Positions 16,728 through 26,375 are shown, numbered from the stretch's first letter. The stretch is 64,000 nucleotides of DNA from an uncultured Flavobacteriaceae bacterium (GCA_947495135.1 CANLXN010000003.1:372001-436000); one strand, 5' to 3'. Made by a program: numbers and translations. The notes: generated by a model from the letters alone, not told the origin.

Positions 16728-19700
16728 TTAAAAATTAACATTTAAGCCAAACGTAAAGCTTCTAACAATTGGACTTGCCCCCACCTGTACACCATACGTA
16801 GTAGGTCCTAAATAACCACTATTTGTAGTCTCAACACCCTCTGGATTGAAAGAGGTATAATTATCAGCCCATAGATATAATAAATTAGTACCTGCTAAAT
16901 AGATCCTTGCAGAATCTATCCCTACTTTCCCGACCAAGGTTGGATCGAGCGTGTACCCTATGGTCAGGTTTCTCAATGCTACATAAGATGCATCTTGTAT
17001 GGTGGCATCTGTTTGATCTCTTGCCCGGGTATAAAACTCTCCATTCCCATCGGCAATGCCGTCGTCATTAGCATCAAAACTATCTCTTAACCTTCCACCA
17101 AATTGCGATTGCCAGTAAAGTGGGTCAACATTGAAAACCTCCGCCCCTTGAGATCCCTGCAATTGAAACGACATGTCAAAAGCCTTGTAATTCATTGAAC
17201 TATTCAAACCCCAATAAAAATCTGGAGTGTTTTGTCCTATTTTTACGTAGTCGTCTGTGTCAATTACACCATCACCATTTTGGTCTTTTACATAATATTC
17301 TCCACTAGTTGCACCAAGAGTTCTTGTGGGATCCGCTACATGAATCATTTCCACTTCACCAATGGTTTCCAATCCCCACATTTCACCAATCTCTCCACCT
17401 ATATAATTTCTAAATTCTGGACCTCGACCGCTCTGACCGTAAATGGTAGGAGGTAATTCATCCAGACCACCTAAATCAGTAATTTCTGTTTGAACTGTAG
17501 ATAAGTTAGCACTCACATCCCAAGAGAAATTTTGGTTTCTTATGATAGCCGCACTTAGTTCAAACTCCAGACCAGAACTTGTGACATCACCAGAATTAAG
17601 TACTATAGAAGTTGTTCCCAATACTTCCGAAACACTCTGTCTAATTAAGATGTCTTCAATATCAGACGTGTAATAGTCTACACCTAGCCTGAAACGATTA
17701 TTAAGAAAACCTAAATCAACACCATAGTTGGTCTCTGTGTTAGTTTGCCAAGTTAAATTGGGATTGGCAATATTATCTGGAATGACAAATCCATTCCCTA
17801 ATGCGGTTGCTTGAGAATTTAAAAGACTCAATGCATCGTATGGCCCTAAAAAGGCTGTTGTACCCAAAGATCCAAAACTAAATCTTGGTTTAAATTGAGT
17901 TAAAAGGTTAGAGTTGAAAAAAGATTCGTTATGGATATTCCATCCAAATGAAAATGCTGGAAAAGTTGCGAACTTTTCATTTTCACCAAACCGAGAATCA
18001 CCATCTCTTCTTACTGAAGCCGAAACCAAATAACGATTATCGTAGGCATAGTTAATTCGTCCAAAAACACTCTGTCTATTAATGGTTTCATCCCTTTCCG
18101 TTGTGGTGATATCGGCAGGATCTAACAGGTTATAATTTACAATATCACCAAATGGCACATTTGTACCTCGTAAAGCAATTCCTGTGGTGTAAAAATTTTG
18201 AAACTCTACTCCAACCAGTGCTGAGATATCATGCGCACCTATGGTTTTCGTATAATCCAAAGTGGTCACACTTAGCACTGAAGATCTTTTAACATCTGTT
18301 TGGTCCAAATCGGTTTGAGTTGTACGCGCACGAGAGTCTGCCTCCAGTCCCTGAAAATAGAAATCATTAGTATCTCTAAGGTCTCCCCCGAGAACAGTTT
18401 TTACATTTAATCCATCTAAGATGTTGTATTGTAAATAAGAACTCGCATTTACAAAGTATGTTTTTTGTGTTTGTTCTGCATTGTCGAGTTTGGTCGCTGG
18501 ACCTGCATCACCAGACCCTCCAATACCATTACCAGATCGTCCGTAATGCCAATCTTGAGCTGTATCACCTGGCTCTAATGTATAGATACTATTGTTAAAA
18601 CCTACAGCAGTACCTAGGTCACCACCTCTGTAACCATCATCAAATGGATCGAGCCCTAAGCTCTGTGCTTGCTGGTCCAATTGCTGAACAAATGCAATAG
18701 ACTCTTCTGTATGGTAGATAGGATGAACACCATAGGCTCTTAAGAGATCACGTTGATCATGCGCTAGTATTGCTCTATCGGATGCAAACCCGTTGATACT
18801 TATTCCTGTTTTGAATTTGTCTCCAAGTTTAGCATCAATGTTAGCACGTACATTGAGTCTTTCAAAATTTTGAGTAATTGCAATACCCGCTGTGTTTAGA
18901 TAACCAACAGAAGCAAAGTAACGCACGTCTTCGGTACCTCCGCTCATATTGAAATCATGACTCGTGGTGTAACCCGTTCCGAAAAGCCATTCTTCTGGAC
19001 TTATAGCACCTGGTGAGTTTCTATAAGCGTTTATTCGGTAATTCAATAGATCGGGGTCTACCTCAGAAACGTCCCAAGAGCCGTTGGCAATATTAGCTTC
19101 TATAGTGTTTGCCCATTCTCCAGAATTTAAAAGAAGATTATCTTTCTGATACTTATTTGAAATACTTGTAAAGTTGTTATAACTAAAACTTGCCGCACCT
19201 TTTTTCCCTTTTTTAGTTGTTATTAAAATAACTCCATTTGCTCCTCTTGAACCGTATATAGCAGCCGAAGCAGCATCTTTTAGCACCTCAAGACTTTCAA
19301 TATCATTTGGATTAACAGTTGCTAAATTTCCCGAAATTGGATAACCATCTACAACAATTAGCGGACTTGAATCGCCGGTAATTGATGAAGCAGCCCTTAT
19401 TTGGATTTTTGGATCTGCACCAGGTTCTCCGCTTTGATTCTGAATCAATACACCCGCCAATTTACCTGCAAGTGCGTCATCTACCCGATTTGCTTGAATA
19501 GAAGCAACTTCTTCACCAACTACTCTGGCAACGGCTCCTGTTACATGACTCTTTTTACGCGTACCGTATCCTACAACTATCACTTGATCCAAACTATTTG
19601 AGTCTTCGTCTAAGGCTACCACCAGTGATGCTTGACCGGTTATTGATACAGTTTGGGTAACATATCCAATATAAGATACTTCAAGTACATCGCCATTCTT

Positions 19701-19898
19701 TACGTCCAGTTGAAAATTCCCTTCAAAGTCTGAGGAAGCCCCCGTAGAGGTTCCTTGAATAATGATGTTAGCGCCAGGAATACCAACTTGGTCGGTTGCT
19801 GAAACTACTTGACCCTCTAACGTGTAGTTGTCTTGCGCTACAATAATAGTACTGGCAAAGAGCAGTATAATTAAGGTTAGCTTCATTTTTAAGTTCAT
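16728..19898 (-). CDS. susC: SusC/RagA family TonB-dependent transporter
   Basis: This 1056-residue outer-membrane protein has a signal peptide (about 1-21) and a carboxypeptidase-regulatory-like domain ('LEGQVVSATDQVGIPGANI' to about 100). A plug domain follows, with the SusC signatures VIVVGYGTRKK and 'SPLIVVDGYPI', and a long 22-strand barrel ends in an aromatic residue (FGLNVNF). It should import alginate oligomers with TonB energy. Its promoter lies about 225 bp upstream with three tandem operators, and a probable antisense RNA is encoded within the long leader. Met5 is a possible alternative start. Confidence 0.95.
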   Translation of the reverse strand: MNLKMKLTLIILLFASTIIVAQDNYTLEGQVVSATDQVGIPGANIIIQGTSTGASSDFEGNFQLDVKNGDVLEVSYIGYVTQTVSITGQASLVVALDEDSNSLDQVIVVGYGTRKKSHVTGAVARVVGEEVASIQANRVDDALAGKLAGVLIQNQSGEPGADPKIQIRAASSITGDSSPLIVVDGYPISGNLATVNPNDIESLEVLKDAASAAIYGSRGANGVILITTKKGKKGAASFSYNNFTSISNKYQKDNLLLNSGEWANTIEANIANGSWDVSEVDPDLLNYRINAYRNSPGAISPEEWLFGTGYTTSHDFNMSGGTEDVRYFASVGYLNTAGIAITQNFERLNVRANIDAKLGDKFKTGISINGFASDRAILAHDQRDLLRAYGVHPIYHTEESIAFVQQLDQQAQSLGLDPFDDGYRGGDLGTAVGFNNSIYTLEPGDTAQDWHYGRSGNGIGGSGDAGPATKLDNAEQTQKTYFVNASSYLQYNILDGLNVKTVLGGDLRDTNDFYFQGLEADSRARTTQTDLDQTDVKRSSVLSVTTLDYTKTIGAHDISALVGVEFQNFYTTGIALRGTNVPFGDIVNYNLLDPADITTTERDETINRQSVFGRINYAYDNRYLVSASVRRDGDSRFGENEKFATFPAFSFGWNIHNESFFNSNLLTQFKPRFSFGSLGTTAFLGPYDALSLLNSQATALGNGFVIPDNIANPNLTWQTNTETNYGVDLGFLNNRFRLGVDYYTSDIEDILIRQSVSEVLGTTSIVLNSGDVTSSGLEFELSAAIIRNQNFSWDVSANLSTVQTEITDLGGLDELPPTIYGQSGRGPEFRNYIGGEIGEMWGLETIGEVEMIHVADPTRTLGATSGEYYVKDQNGDGVIDTDDYVKIGQNTPDFYWGLNSSMNYKAFDMSFQLQGSQGAEVFNVDPLYWQSQFGGRLRDSFDANDDGIADGNGEFYTRARDQTDATIQDASYVALRNLTIGYTLDPTLVGKVGIDSARIYLAGTNLLYLWADNYTSFNPEGVETTNSGYLGPTTYGVQVGASPIVRSFTFGLNVNF

Positions 19899-19974
19899 AA
19901 TTTAGTTTTTATTAGGTTAGCAAATAATAGGAACTTAACAAGACAGTTTAGTATTACTTAATAAATAGATTTAT

Positions 19975-19982
19975 TATCTTTG
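19975..19982 (+). promoter_or_regulatory. -7 box for a small RNA opposite the susC leader
   Basis: TATCTTTG on the plus strand matches TAnnTTTG. No clear TTG is found 19 nt upstream, so this is a partial promoter. It fires towards the hairpins at 19986-20075. Confidence 0.4.
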
Positions 19983-19986
19983 TAAT

Positions 19987-20075
19987 ACATGTCTTAGTTA
20001 GCTACTACATGTAATGTTACTTCCCTCCAAAGAAGTAATTGTTTGAAAGGATAGGCGTACACCTGTCCTTTTTTT
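19987..20075 (+). ncRNA. Candidate small RNA antisense to the susC 5' leader
   Basis: Downstream of the -7 box lie three hairpins in about 90 nt. The first pairs TACATGT (19986-19992) with ACATGTA (20007-20013). The second is a perfect TTACTTC/GAAGTAA stem (20017-20038) with the loop CCTCCAAA. The third is a 10-bp stem (20046-20071, AAAGGATAGG with CCTGTCCTTT) followed by TTTT. In the last stem the 20052/20065 pair is U-G on the plus strand but an A-C mismatch on the minus strand, and the T-run is on the plus side, so the structure favours plus-strand transcription and termination. The start is estimated, and transcription has not been shown. Confidence 0.5.
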
Positions 20076-20088
20076 ATAAGCCAATTTT

Positions 20089-20126
20089 TTGGTAAACCAA
20101 TTTGGTTAACCAAATTGGTTTACCAA
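20089..20126. promoter_or_regulatory. Triple UxuR-type operator of susC
   Basis: Three 12-bp palindromes stand in a row, 13 bp apart: TTGGTAAACCAA (20089-20100), TTGGTTAACCAA (20102-20113) and TTGGTTTACCAA (20115-20126). The third overlaps the susC -7 box and the others cover the start region, a layout expected to block transcription when bound. Confidence 0.82.
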
Positions 20127-20153
20127 ATATATTAACTTTTTGTTAACTCACAA
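20124..20153 (-). promoter_or_regulatory. Promoter of susC
   Basis: On the minus strand TTG (20151-20153), exactly 19 nt, and TATATTTG (20124-20131) make a consensus Bacteroidota promoter. The -7 box shares bases with operator 3. The transcript would have a leader of about 220 nt before susC. Confidence 0.78.
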
Positions 20154-20165
20154 GGAATTTGTCAA

Positions 20166-20513
20166 TTATTCCATAAAATCTTCACGAATTGGGCTAAAAA
20201 CATCGATCAAAATTCCCGCTTTCGTACACACAGCACCGTGGATAACATGAGGCGGAATGTAAACAGAGTCTCCTCCTACTACAGTTTTAGTTTCATCGCC
20301 GATAGTAAAATCGAAGGATCCGCTTTCTACATATGTAACTTGAGAATGATGATGCTCATGCTTATATCCAATTCCTCCTTCATCGAAGGCCACTTTGACG
20401 AGCATGATTGTATCATCATAACCCATAATTTTTCTCTTTACACCTTCTCCAACCACTTCCCAATCTTGGTTTTTGTCTAATAAAAATTCTTTACTTGCTC
20501 CAAATGTTTTCAT
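20166..20513 (-). CDS. kdgF: KdgF-like cupin, converts unsaturated uronate to DEH form
   Basis: This 115-residue single-domain cupin has the metal-binding motif region HEHHHSQVTYVESG (about residues 53-66) and the second cupin motif IPPHVIHGA with a histidine near 89. KdgF catalyses linearisation of 4,5-unsaturated monouronates from alginate and pectin to the 5-keto form, the substrate of DEH reductase. It is the last gene after the PL6-PL7 pair, 47 bp behind PL7. Its 3' end nearly touches the susC promoter. Length and motifs fit the family well. Confidence 0.85.
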   Translation of the reverse strand: MKTFGASKEFLLDKNQDWEVVGEGVKRKIMGYDDTIMLVKVAFDEGGIGYKHEHHHSQVTYVESGSFDFTIGDETKTVVGGDSVYIPPHVIHGAVCTKAGILIDVFSPIREDFME

Positions 20514-20560
20514 ATAATATTACTTTTTAATAAATTGTACAATACGGCCCTTGATTCTCT

Positions 20561-22609
20561 TTAATTCAATGGATCTGGCGGCGTACCCAAGCCTACAGTC
20601 GCCTCTCTATACCATACTTCTGTATAACAGCCATTTTCATATTGTTTAGCGATATCACCACCATATGTTTCAGCACCGGCGCACCAAACCATATTTGTTT
20701 CTGGGTCTTTTCCATTGGTTTGATTGTAAGCACCTTGTTTGAAATAATTTAGTTCTCCACTATAGGCATTAGGCCGCTCTGTTCCATCCTGTCCTATAGG
20801 AACAAATAATTTCTCGACCTGAGCTGGTATGTCTGACCGATTGACGTATTGAGATGAGATAAGATTTTTAGTAAATGTCTTCGTTTCATGACCATCACTT
20901 TTAAATGTGAGATACATGACACCTTTATATACATTAACCTCATAACTAAACTCTTCCCCTAACTTTATACCGTCCTTAGGTTCAATAGGATCATCATTTT
21001 TGTTCGTTCCTGTAACAGACATGTCGTCTCCCCAGACTGCAGTAGAATAATCCCATCTTCCAGAATTATCATCACCAGCAGTATTGATTTCATAATTCCA
21101 AAAAACAGAGCCTTTACTGTGACTTGGGAATTTTTTATAGAATATTTTCAGTGGTTCATTTTCATGCCCTTCACCACTGTGGATTTGACCAACTACCGTT
21201 GAGTAGGAGGCGGCAACCCGAGCATCTCCCGAAGTGGATACTTGCATTACCTTGCAGACTCCTGTTAGCTTACCACCTTGTTCAGGCGTCCACTCCCTTT
21301 TTTCGTGTAACTCCGTTCTTGTGTTACTAGAGTTTTTTGAAGTTACCCCAGAATTCGGGGTTTTGTAAACTACCCAGCGTCTTGTACCATCGATTACTGT
21401 ATAGAAAAAATCTTTGTGTTCAAATTTAGAAAGGTCTTCGACATTCGTTCCATCCCCCAATAGTATTTTAAACTTATCCATAAAAGGAATTACCTCACTA
21501 GGATAAACCGTTTTTTTACTTAAGTGATCATTCGCCTGAAAATAGCCTTCATTAGATATGGCGTCATCGCTAATACCAATACTAGCAGACTTAAACCAGA
21601 CTTCAGCATAGTTTCCATCCGCGTATTGTTTTTGAATATCTCCTCCATGCGTTTCAGCACCAGAACACCATACGTTATTTACTTTAGGATCTTTTCCATT
21701 GGTTTGGTTGTATGTCCCTAGTTTAAAAAAAAGACCCTCATCGGCGTAGGCAGTTTCTCGTTCTACACCATCTTGACCTATAGGCACAAATAAATTTTTA
21801 ACCTGTATTGGCATGTCTGAAGGTTTCGTATATTCTGATGAAATCAGGTTTTTTGTAAATGTTTTGGTTTCATGCCCATCACTTGTGAATTTGAGGTGCA
21901 TCATACCATCTTTAACTTCTACTTCGTAGCTTATTTCTTCACCGAGCTCAATCCCATCTTCTGGTTCTGGTGGATAGTCGTTTTCTCCTGACCCAACAAC
22001 AGAAAAATCATAACCCCAAATTGGATAGGAGTAATCCCACCTCCCTGAATTATCATCGCCTGCAGTATTGATTTCATAATTCCAAAAAACAGAGCCTTTT
22101 GCATGACCTGGAAATTTTTTGTAAAACAATTTAAAAGGTTCGTTTTCATGACCATCTGCACTATGAATCTGTCCAATTACTACAGAATAGGTAGATGCCA
22201 CCCTCGCATCGCCTGTGCTTGATACATTCATTACTTTCAATGTAGCGTTCAATTTAGCATCCGTCATTGGTGACCATTTCTTGAGTTGTGCAAGTTCGGT
22301 TCTAGTGTTGTTCGAAGTACCATGAGTGTTTCCAGCATTGGGTGTTTTAAATACTACCCACTGGGCTGTGTCATCTTCTTCCGTGTAAAAGAAATCCTTG
22401 TCTTCATAGTTTGTGGCCTGACCCACATTAGAGCCATCACCTAAGATTAAATTCCAATGTTCGAAAAATGGTATTATGTCGTTTGCATTAGGGCCTATTC
22501 CTATATTCTCAGTTTCACTTTTGGTACTTGAATCTAAAGATGATTTAGAGCCATTATTACAGCCAACTAGCGCCAAAAGTGTCGCTATTGTAAATACTAT
22601 ATTTCTCAT
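20561..22609 (-). CDS. Lipid-anchored alginate lyase with two tandem PL7 domains
   Basis: The 682-residue lipoprotein (lipobox LVGC) has two complete PL7 domains, about residues 40-350 and 365-675. Both have the three PL7 signatures: NTRTEL, then VIGQIH or VVGQIH, then FFKLGTYNQ or YFKQGAYNQ. The catalytic arginine, glutamine, histidine and tyrosine are therefore present in each. The two halves are very similar, with long stretches almost identical around GSVFWNYEINTAGDDNSGRW, so the duplication looks recent or kept homogeneous. In PL7, QIH rather than QVH has been linked to guluronate-containing substrates. It should cut alginate at the cell surface or in the periplasm. No T9SS domain is present. 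Confidence 0.9.
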   Translation of the reverse strand: MRNIVFTIATLLALVGCNNGSKSSLDSSTKSETENIGIGPNANDIIPFFEHWNLILGDGSNVGQATNYEDKDFFYTEEDDTAQWVVFKTPNAGNTHGTSNNTRTELAQLKKWSPMTDAKLNATLKVMNVSSTGDARVASTYSVVIGQIHSADGHENEPFKLFYKKFPGHAKGSVFWNYEINTAGDDNSGRWDYSYPIWGYDFSVVGSGENDYPPEPEDGIELGEEISYEVEVKDGMMHLKFTSDGHETKTFTKNLISSEYTKPSDMPIQVKNLFVPIGQDGVERETAYADEGLFFKLGTYNQTNGKDPKVNNVWCSGAETHGGDIQKQYADGNYAEVWFKSASIGISDDAISNEGYFQANDHLSKKTVYPSEVIPFMDKFKILLGDGTNVEDLSKFEHKDFFYTVIDGTRRWVVYKTPNSGVTSKNSSNTRTELHEKREWTPEQGGKLTGVCKVMQVSTSGDARVAASYSTVVGQIHSGEGHENEPLKIFYKKFPSHSKGSVFWNYEINTAGDDNSGRWDYSTAVWGDDMSVTGTNKNDDPIEPKDGIKLGEEFSYEVNVYKGVMYLTFKSDGHETKTFTKNLISSQYVNRSDIPAQVEKLFVPIGQDGTERPNAYSGELNYFKQGAYNQTNGKDPETNMVWCAGAETYGGDIAKQYENGCYTEVWYREATVGLGTPPDPLN

Positions 22610-22631
22610 TTTTTTCTGTTTTTGATATGCA

Positions 22632-24944
22632 CTAGTACATTAATTTAAGCTTCAAATTCTCTTCTACATTTATTTCACCTGAATTAGAAATCTCATTATC
22701 GGCATGTGAGTTGTTTTTTGCTCCCCAAAGGAGGGCAATCAATTTTACAGGGTTGTTTGTAAAGGTGTTTTCTGAAATATCTACGTTTATAATCCCTCGC
22801 GTATTAATAAGAATTCTGTTTTCTTCTTTCGCTCCGCAATTTGTGAAAGTAGAATTTGTTACAAGAAGATTTCCTCCAATAGTAGATTCGTCATAACCAC
22901 CTCGATAATAGTCAATCACATTGGATTCAACATTTGTGAATTCACAGTTGTTTATAGTGAGATATTCAGCATTATAATCGCCTCTATCGTTTGTTTCTTC
23001 AGACAATTCTAATCCGTTTCCACAATTTGAAATGCTAGTATTTTCAAAAGTGATCCTTTCAGCAAAAGATTGTTTATACACTTTAAGCACAAAGTCAAAA
23101 TCACTGATGTCACAATCTAAAACCGTTAATCCAAAATGCGTAAACATGTTCTCTTTTAAACTGGCAAATGCATATTGTGAATTACTACCTCTTAAAACAA
23201 CATTGCTTAGGGTGAGAAACCCTTTTGGCCGCAATTCAAACAATGGAGTACTTTCACTTCCATTATACACCAATTTAGCTTTGCCTTTTAGAGATTGAAT
23301 GGTGATTGACCTATTAATTACCAGCGATTTATTTACATTATAAATCCCTGAACTTAATATTAGAACATCTCCATTGTTCGCTTCATCAATTTTTAATTGA
23401 AGGTTATCTGAAGAAGTTACCGCTATCTGTTTTGAATCTTTAGTCGTTGCTTTATTAGAATACCAGCTTGCGCCATATTTCGATTTATCTAAAATCATTG
23501 GGGCTTTAGTTTCTGTATTAACAACAGCTCCGATGGCGTTGTTGTTTGCCCTTGAGTTTCCGAATAGATCCTTTGAAATTTTGTCAAAATCAAACCCTTG
23601 ATGCACTGCAACATCTAACCCGGTTGCAGGCATAAAAATATCTTTAGCCACTTCATTTAATTCAAAATTCATATTCTCTAGTCCGTCGTATTCTTTAAAG
23701 ACAACTCCTTGATTGTTTATCACATTACTTTTGAAGCTAACACCATCTGCTTTATCGTGTTCAATAATTGGAGAAACATCTCCTTTTTCATTATAAATCA
23801 CATTGTTCGCAACCAAGGTTCTTAACGGTCGAGCAGAGCGAATTTCAGAAGGGGGTAATACGTCTTTCTGACTTAAATTTTGCCCAACTCCAAATTGCCA
23901 TGGGGAATCACAATTCACATAGGTATTATACGCTACGGTCAAATCTGTAACTTGATTGTACCGATTTAAAGGTGACTTCGGAATACCATTCATTACCGCT
24001 AACGGACTTCTAAAGTTCTTTCCCTTTATATTGTAGAAATAATTATTGGTAACCGTATGTCCTGTATTTATAATCCGAATTCCGCCGTAATTTTCATTTT
24101 CACCATCTCCAATAAAGTAATTGCCATCGATGGTGACGTAATTTCCATGACGAGTAACTAAGGAACCTTCACTTTTATAAAACACATTATTCCTGAACTC
24201 GTTAAAATTTGTTTTACTCGAAATAATTTCAACCTCACCATTGCACGCTTCAAATAGGTTATTTGCCACTTGAGTATAACTTGGTGACATAGAAGAATAG
24301 CTGTCCCCTAGTTGAATAGTTTCTCCACTAGGACCTCCCTTTGGTGGTCGGGGTCCAAAATGATTATTCACTATTTGGTGATAATTATAAATATTCTGGT
24401 TGCCTTTAATATCAACTCTCACCGTTGGCCCACGATTTGTCTTACCTGCTAAATATGAATTACTCAAAGTATTATGACGCCCCCAAAATAATACCCACAA
24501 ATCAGAATCGTCGCGTTTCATTTTATTGAAGTCTTCAATAACGCAATTGGTGATTGTACAATAATTAGAGATAGTGTCTTCATTGATTCTAAATTCAACC
24601 ACTGCATTAGAAGGTGAATAGCCATTTCTAAAATGTAGACCTTCTGCTACCAAATAGGTTCCACCAAATTTTAAATTAGAAACACCTTCAATAAAAACTT
24701 CACCAGGTGTTTCGGCGCTAAGTGTTATTGGATTATCCTCTGTTCCTTGTCCAAAAAATAGTATTTCCACATCTTTCCAGACACCATTTGCTAAAATAAT
24801 ATTATCTCCTGCTTTACTATTTTCTATAGCCGAATTGAGTTCGTCAATATTGGATACATTAATTGAATTAGTGGTTTCATCACCGCAAGCTGAAAGCAAT
24901 AATAAACATACTATGGCAATTGTATTTTTCATAAATGCTTTCAT
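22632..24944 (-). CDS. PL6 family alginate lyase, lipoprotein
   Basis: This 770-residue lipoprotein (lipobox LSAC) has an N-terminal chondroitinase-B-like parallel beta-helix (about 30-480) followed by a second beta-helix region (about 505-765). The PL6 catalytic pair is present: Lys244 in SSKTNFN and Arg265 in VTRHGN. Their spacing of 21 residues equals that of the Lys250/Arg271 pair of chondroitinase B. Length agrees with two-domain PL6 enzymes. The start abuts the stop of the upstream membrane-protein gene, so the two are translationally coupled. Alginate rather than dermatan is inferred from the PL7, KdgF and DEH genes. Confidence 0.9.
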   Translation of the reverse strand: MKAFMKNTIAIVCLLLLSACGDETTNSINVSNIDELNSAIENSKAGDNIILANGVWKDVEILFFGQGTEDNPITLSAETPGEVFIEGVSNLKFGGTYLVAEGLHFRNGYSPSNAVVEFRINEDTISNYCTITNCVIEDFNKMKRDDSDLWVLFWGRHNTLSNSYLAGKTNRGPTVRVDIKGNQNIYNYHQIVNNHFGPRPPKGGPSGETIQLGDSYSSMSPSYTQVANNLFEACNGEVEIISSKTNFNEFRNNVFYKSEGSLVTRHGNYVTIDGNYFIGDGENENYGGIRIINTGHTVTNNYFYNIKGKNFRSPLAVMNGIPKSPLNRYNQVTDLTVAYNTYVNCDSPWQFGVGQNLSQKDVLPPSEIRSARPLRTLVANNVIYNEKGDVSPIIEHDKADGVSFKSNVINNQGVVFKEYDGLENMNFELNEVAKDIFMPATGLDVAVHQGFDFDKISKDLFGNSRANNNAIGAVVNTETKAPMILDKSKYGASWYSNKATTKDSKQIAVTSSDNLQLKIDEANNGDVLILSSGIYNVNKSLVINRSITIQSLKGKAKLVYNGSESTPLFELRPKGFLTLSNVVLRGSNSQYAFASLKENMFTHFGLTVLDCDISDFDFVLKVYKQSFAERITFENTSISNCGNGLELSEETNDRGDYNAEYLTINNCEFTNVESNVIDYYRGGYDESTIGGNLLVTNSTFTNCGAKEENRILINTRGIINVDISENTFTNNPVKLIALLWGAKNNSHADNEISNSGEINVEENLKLKLMY

Positions 24945-26219
24945 TTAAAAGTATTCGATTAGTGCAATTACTCCGTTATAAGATATAACGCAAGAAAAAA
25001 ATAGAGCCGCGAACAGTCCTATGTTAACTGCTATTCCTGTCTTATAACCCTTCATGACTTTCTTGTTATTAACAATCAGTATAATACCAAGCACTACTAT
25101 AGGTAAGACAAAGACATTAAAAACCTGAGACAAAATTTGCATTTGAATAGGGTTGGAACCAAATACCGGAACAATTAAAGCAACTAAACATGCAATGAAT
25201 GTTACAATTCTAAATTGTCTTGAATTGGTGTCTAGTTCTCCCGATTGGTAATCGGCCAGTAACAATGGAGTAATTAAAAGACAAGGAAATATGGACGACA
25301 ATCCGGCACTGAGGGTTCCGAAAAAGAAGATAGTTACAGCTAAGTTTCCCGCAACTGGCTCAAGTGTATTGGCCATATCTAGCACCTTCGTTACCGGATT
25401 TCCTTGATGATATAAGGCGCCGCAGGCCACAGCCATAATAGCCGCGCTAATTACAAACACCAAAACCGCGGCAAGTATTGAATCGTGTTTTTGTTGCTTT
25501 AAATTGGCTATAGTCCAACCTTTTCCCTTCACAAAGAGCGGCCGTGATAAAAACGTTGCAGCTGCCATAGTAGTGCCAACAAAGGCGGCAACCATCATTT
25601 TTCCACCAGGCACATCTGGAACAGACGGAATTAACCCTTTAACCACATCGCCAGGAAGGGGATACACAAAAAATAATGAGACGATAAAAGAAAGTCCCAT
25701 AATGGACACGAATATGATTAGAATCTTTTCGAAGAAAGTGTATCTACCAACAAGCATTAAAGAGTAGAAAATACTAATGATTACAATTGCTATGATGAGA
25801 ACAGATTCGTATTTGTAGTTTCCGAATTGCGGAAATTTAATAGCTATCAATTCGTAAATAATATTAGATGAAATTCCAAGAATACCCATTAAAGAATTCC
25901 ATTGTCCAAAAGTGATCCCCACAATTATAAGGATGGCTATATACTTACCATATTTGAGATGTTTTCTGAAACCGTGGAGTGCAGTTTCTCCTGAAATTAA
26001 TGCATAGTTTCCAAAAGCAAACATCAGGATGCCAGAGAACATACAGCTCAATAACAACACCCATAATAATTGCATCCCATAAGTACTCCCAGCCACAATC
26101 ATAGAAGTAACACTACCAGTGCCAATAGTATAACCGATAGCAAAAATTCCAGGGCCAAAACCCACTACTAGAGCAATGAGTTTTTTTATTAAAGATGTTT
26201 GTTGCTTGGCTGCTCCCAT
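24945..26219 (-). CDS. Nramp-family membrane protein lacking the metal-site motifs
   Basis: The 424-residue protein has about eleven hydrophobic helices and an Nramp-like helix 1 start (GFGPG, residues 20-24). However, the family's DPGN metal-binding motif is replaced by GTGS (33-36) and the helix-6 MPH motif by Ala219-Ala220-Ala221, preceded by VGTTM. Without these ligands, classical Mn2+/Fe2+ transport is unlikely. It is the first gene of the operator-controlled lyase arm and is coupled to PL6. That context suggests a role in carbohydrate uptake or another solute of alginate growth; this is inference. Family membership is likely, substrate unknown. Confidence 0.75.
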   Translation of the reverse strand: MGAAKQQTSLIKKLIALVVGFGPGIFAIGYTIGTGSVTSMIVAGSTYGMQLLWVLLLSCMFSGILMFAFGNYALISGETALHGFRKHLKYGKYIAILIIVGITFGQWNSLMGILGISSNIIYELIAIKFPQFGNYKYESVLIIAIVIISIFYSLMLVGRYTFFEKILIIFVSIMGLSFIVSLFFVYPLPGDVVKGLIPSVPDVPGGKMMVAAFVGTTMAAATFLSRPLFVKGKGWTIANLKQQKHDSILAAVLVFVISAAIMAVACGALYHQGNPVTKVLDMANTLEPVAGNLAVTIFFFGTLSAGLSSIFPCLLITPLLLADYQSGELDTNSRQFRIVTFIACLVALIVPVFGSNPIQMQILSQVFNVFVLPIVVLGIILIVNNKKVMKGYKTGIAVNIGLFAALFFSCVISYNGVIALIEYF

Positions 26220-26350
26220 AACTTCGTAATAAGCATTTCACTTTGCTTATTAGGTTCTGCGTCTAATTAGTTTTCCTATTATTATTGAAGAAATTGAATT
26301 TAAGAAGAGTATAACCTTGACAATCCTTAAGTCTCATCTTTCAAAAATAA

Positions 26351-26375
26351 TTGGTTTACCAGTTTGGTTTACCAA
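26351..26375. promoter_or_regulatory. Double UxuR-type operator of the lyase arm
   Basis: TTGGTTTACCAG (26351-26362) and TTGGTTTACCAA (26364-26375) are again 13 bp apart. The second overlaps the -7 box in the same register as at susC. Confidence 0.8.

Noticed and set aside
24945-26219. Annotation as a Mn2+/Fe2+ transporter (MntH)
   Set aside because: The DPGN and MPH metal-site motifs are missing, so only the fold family is supported.
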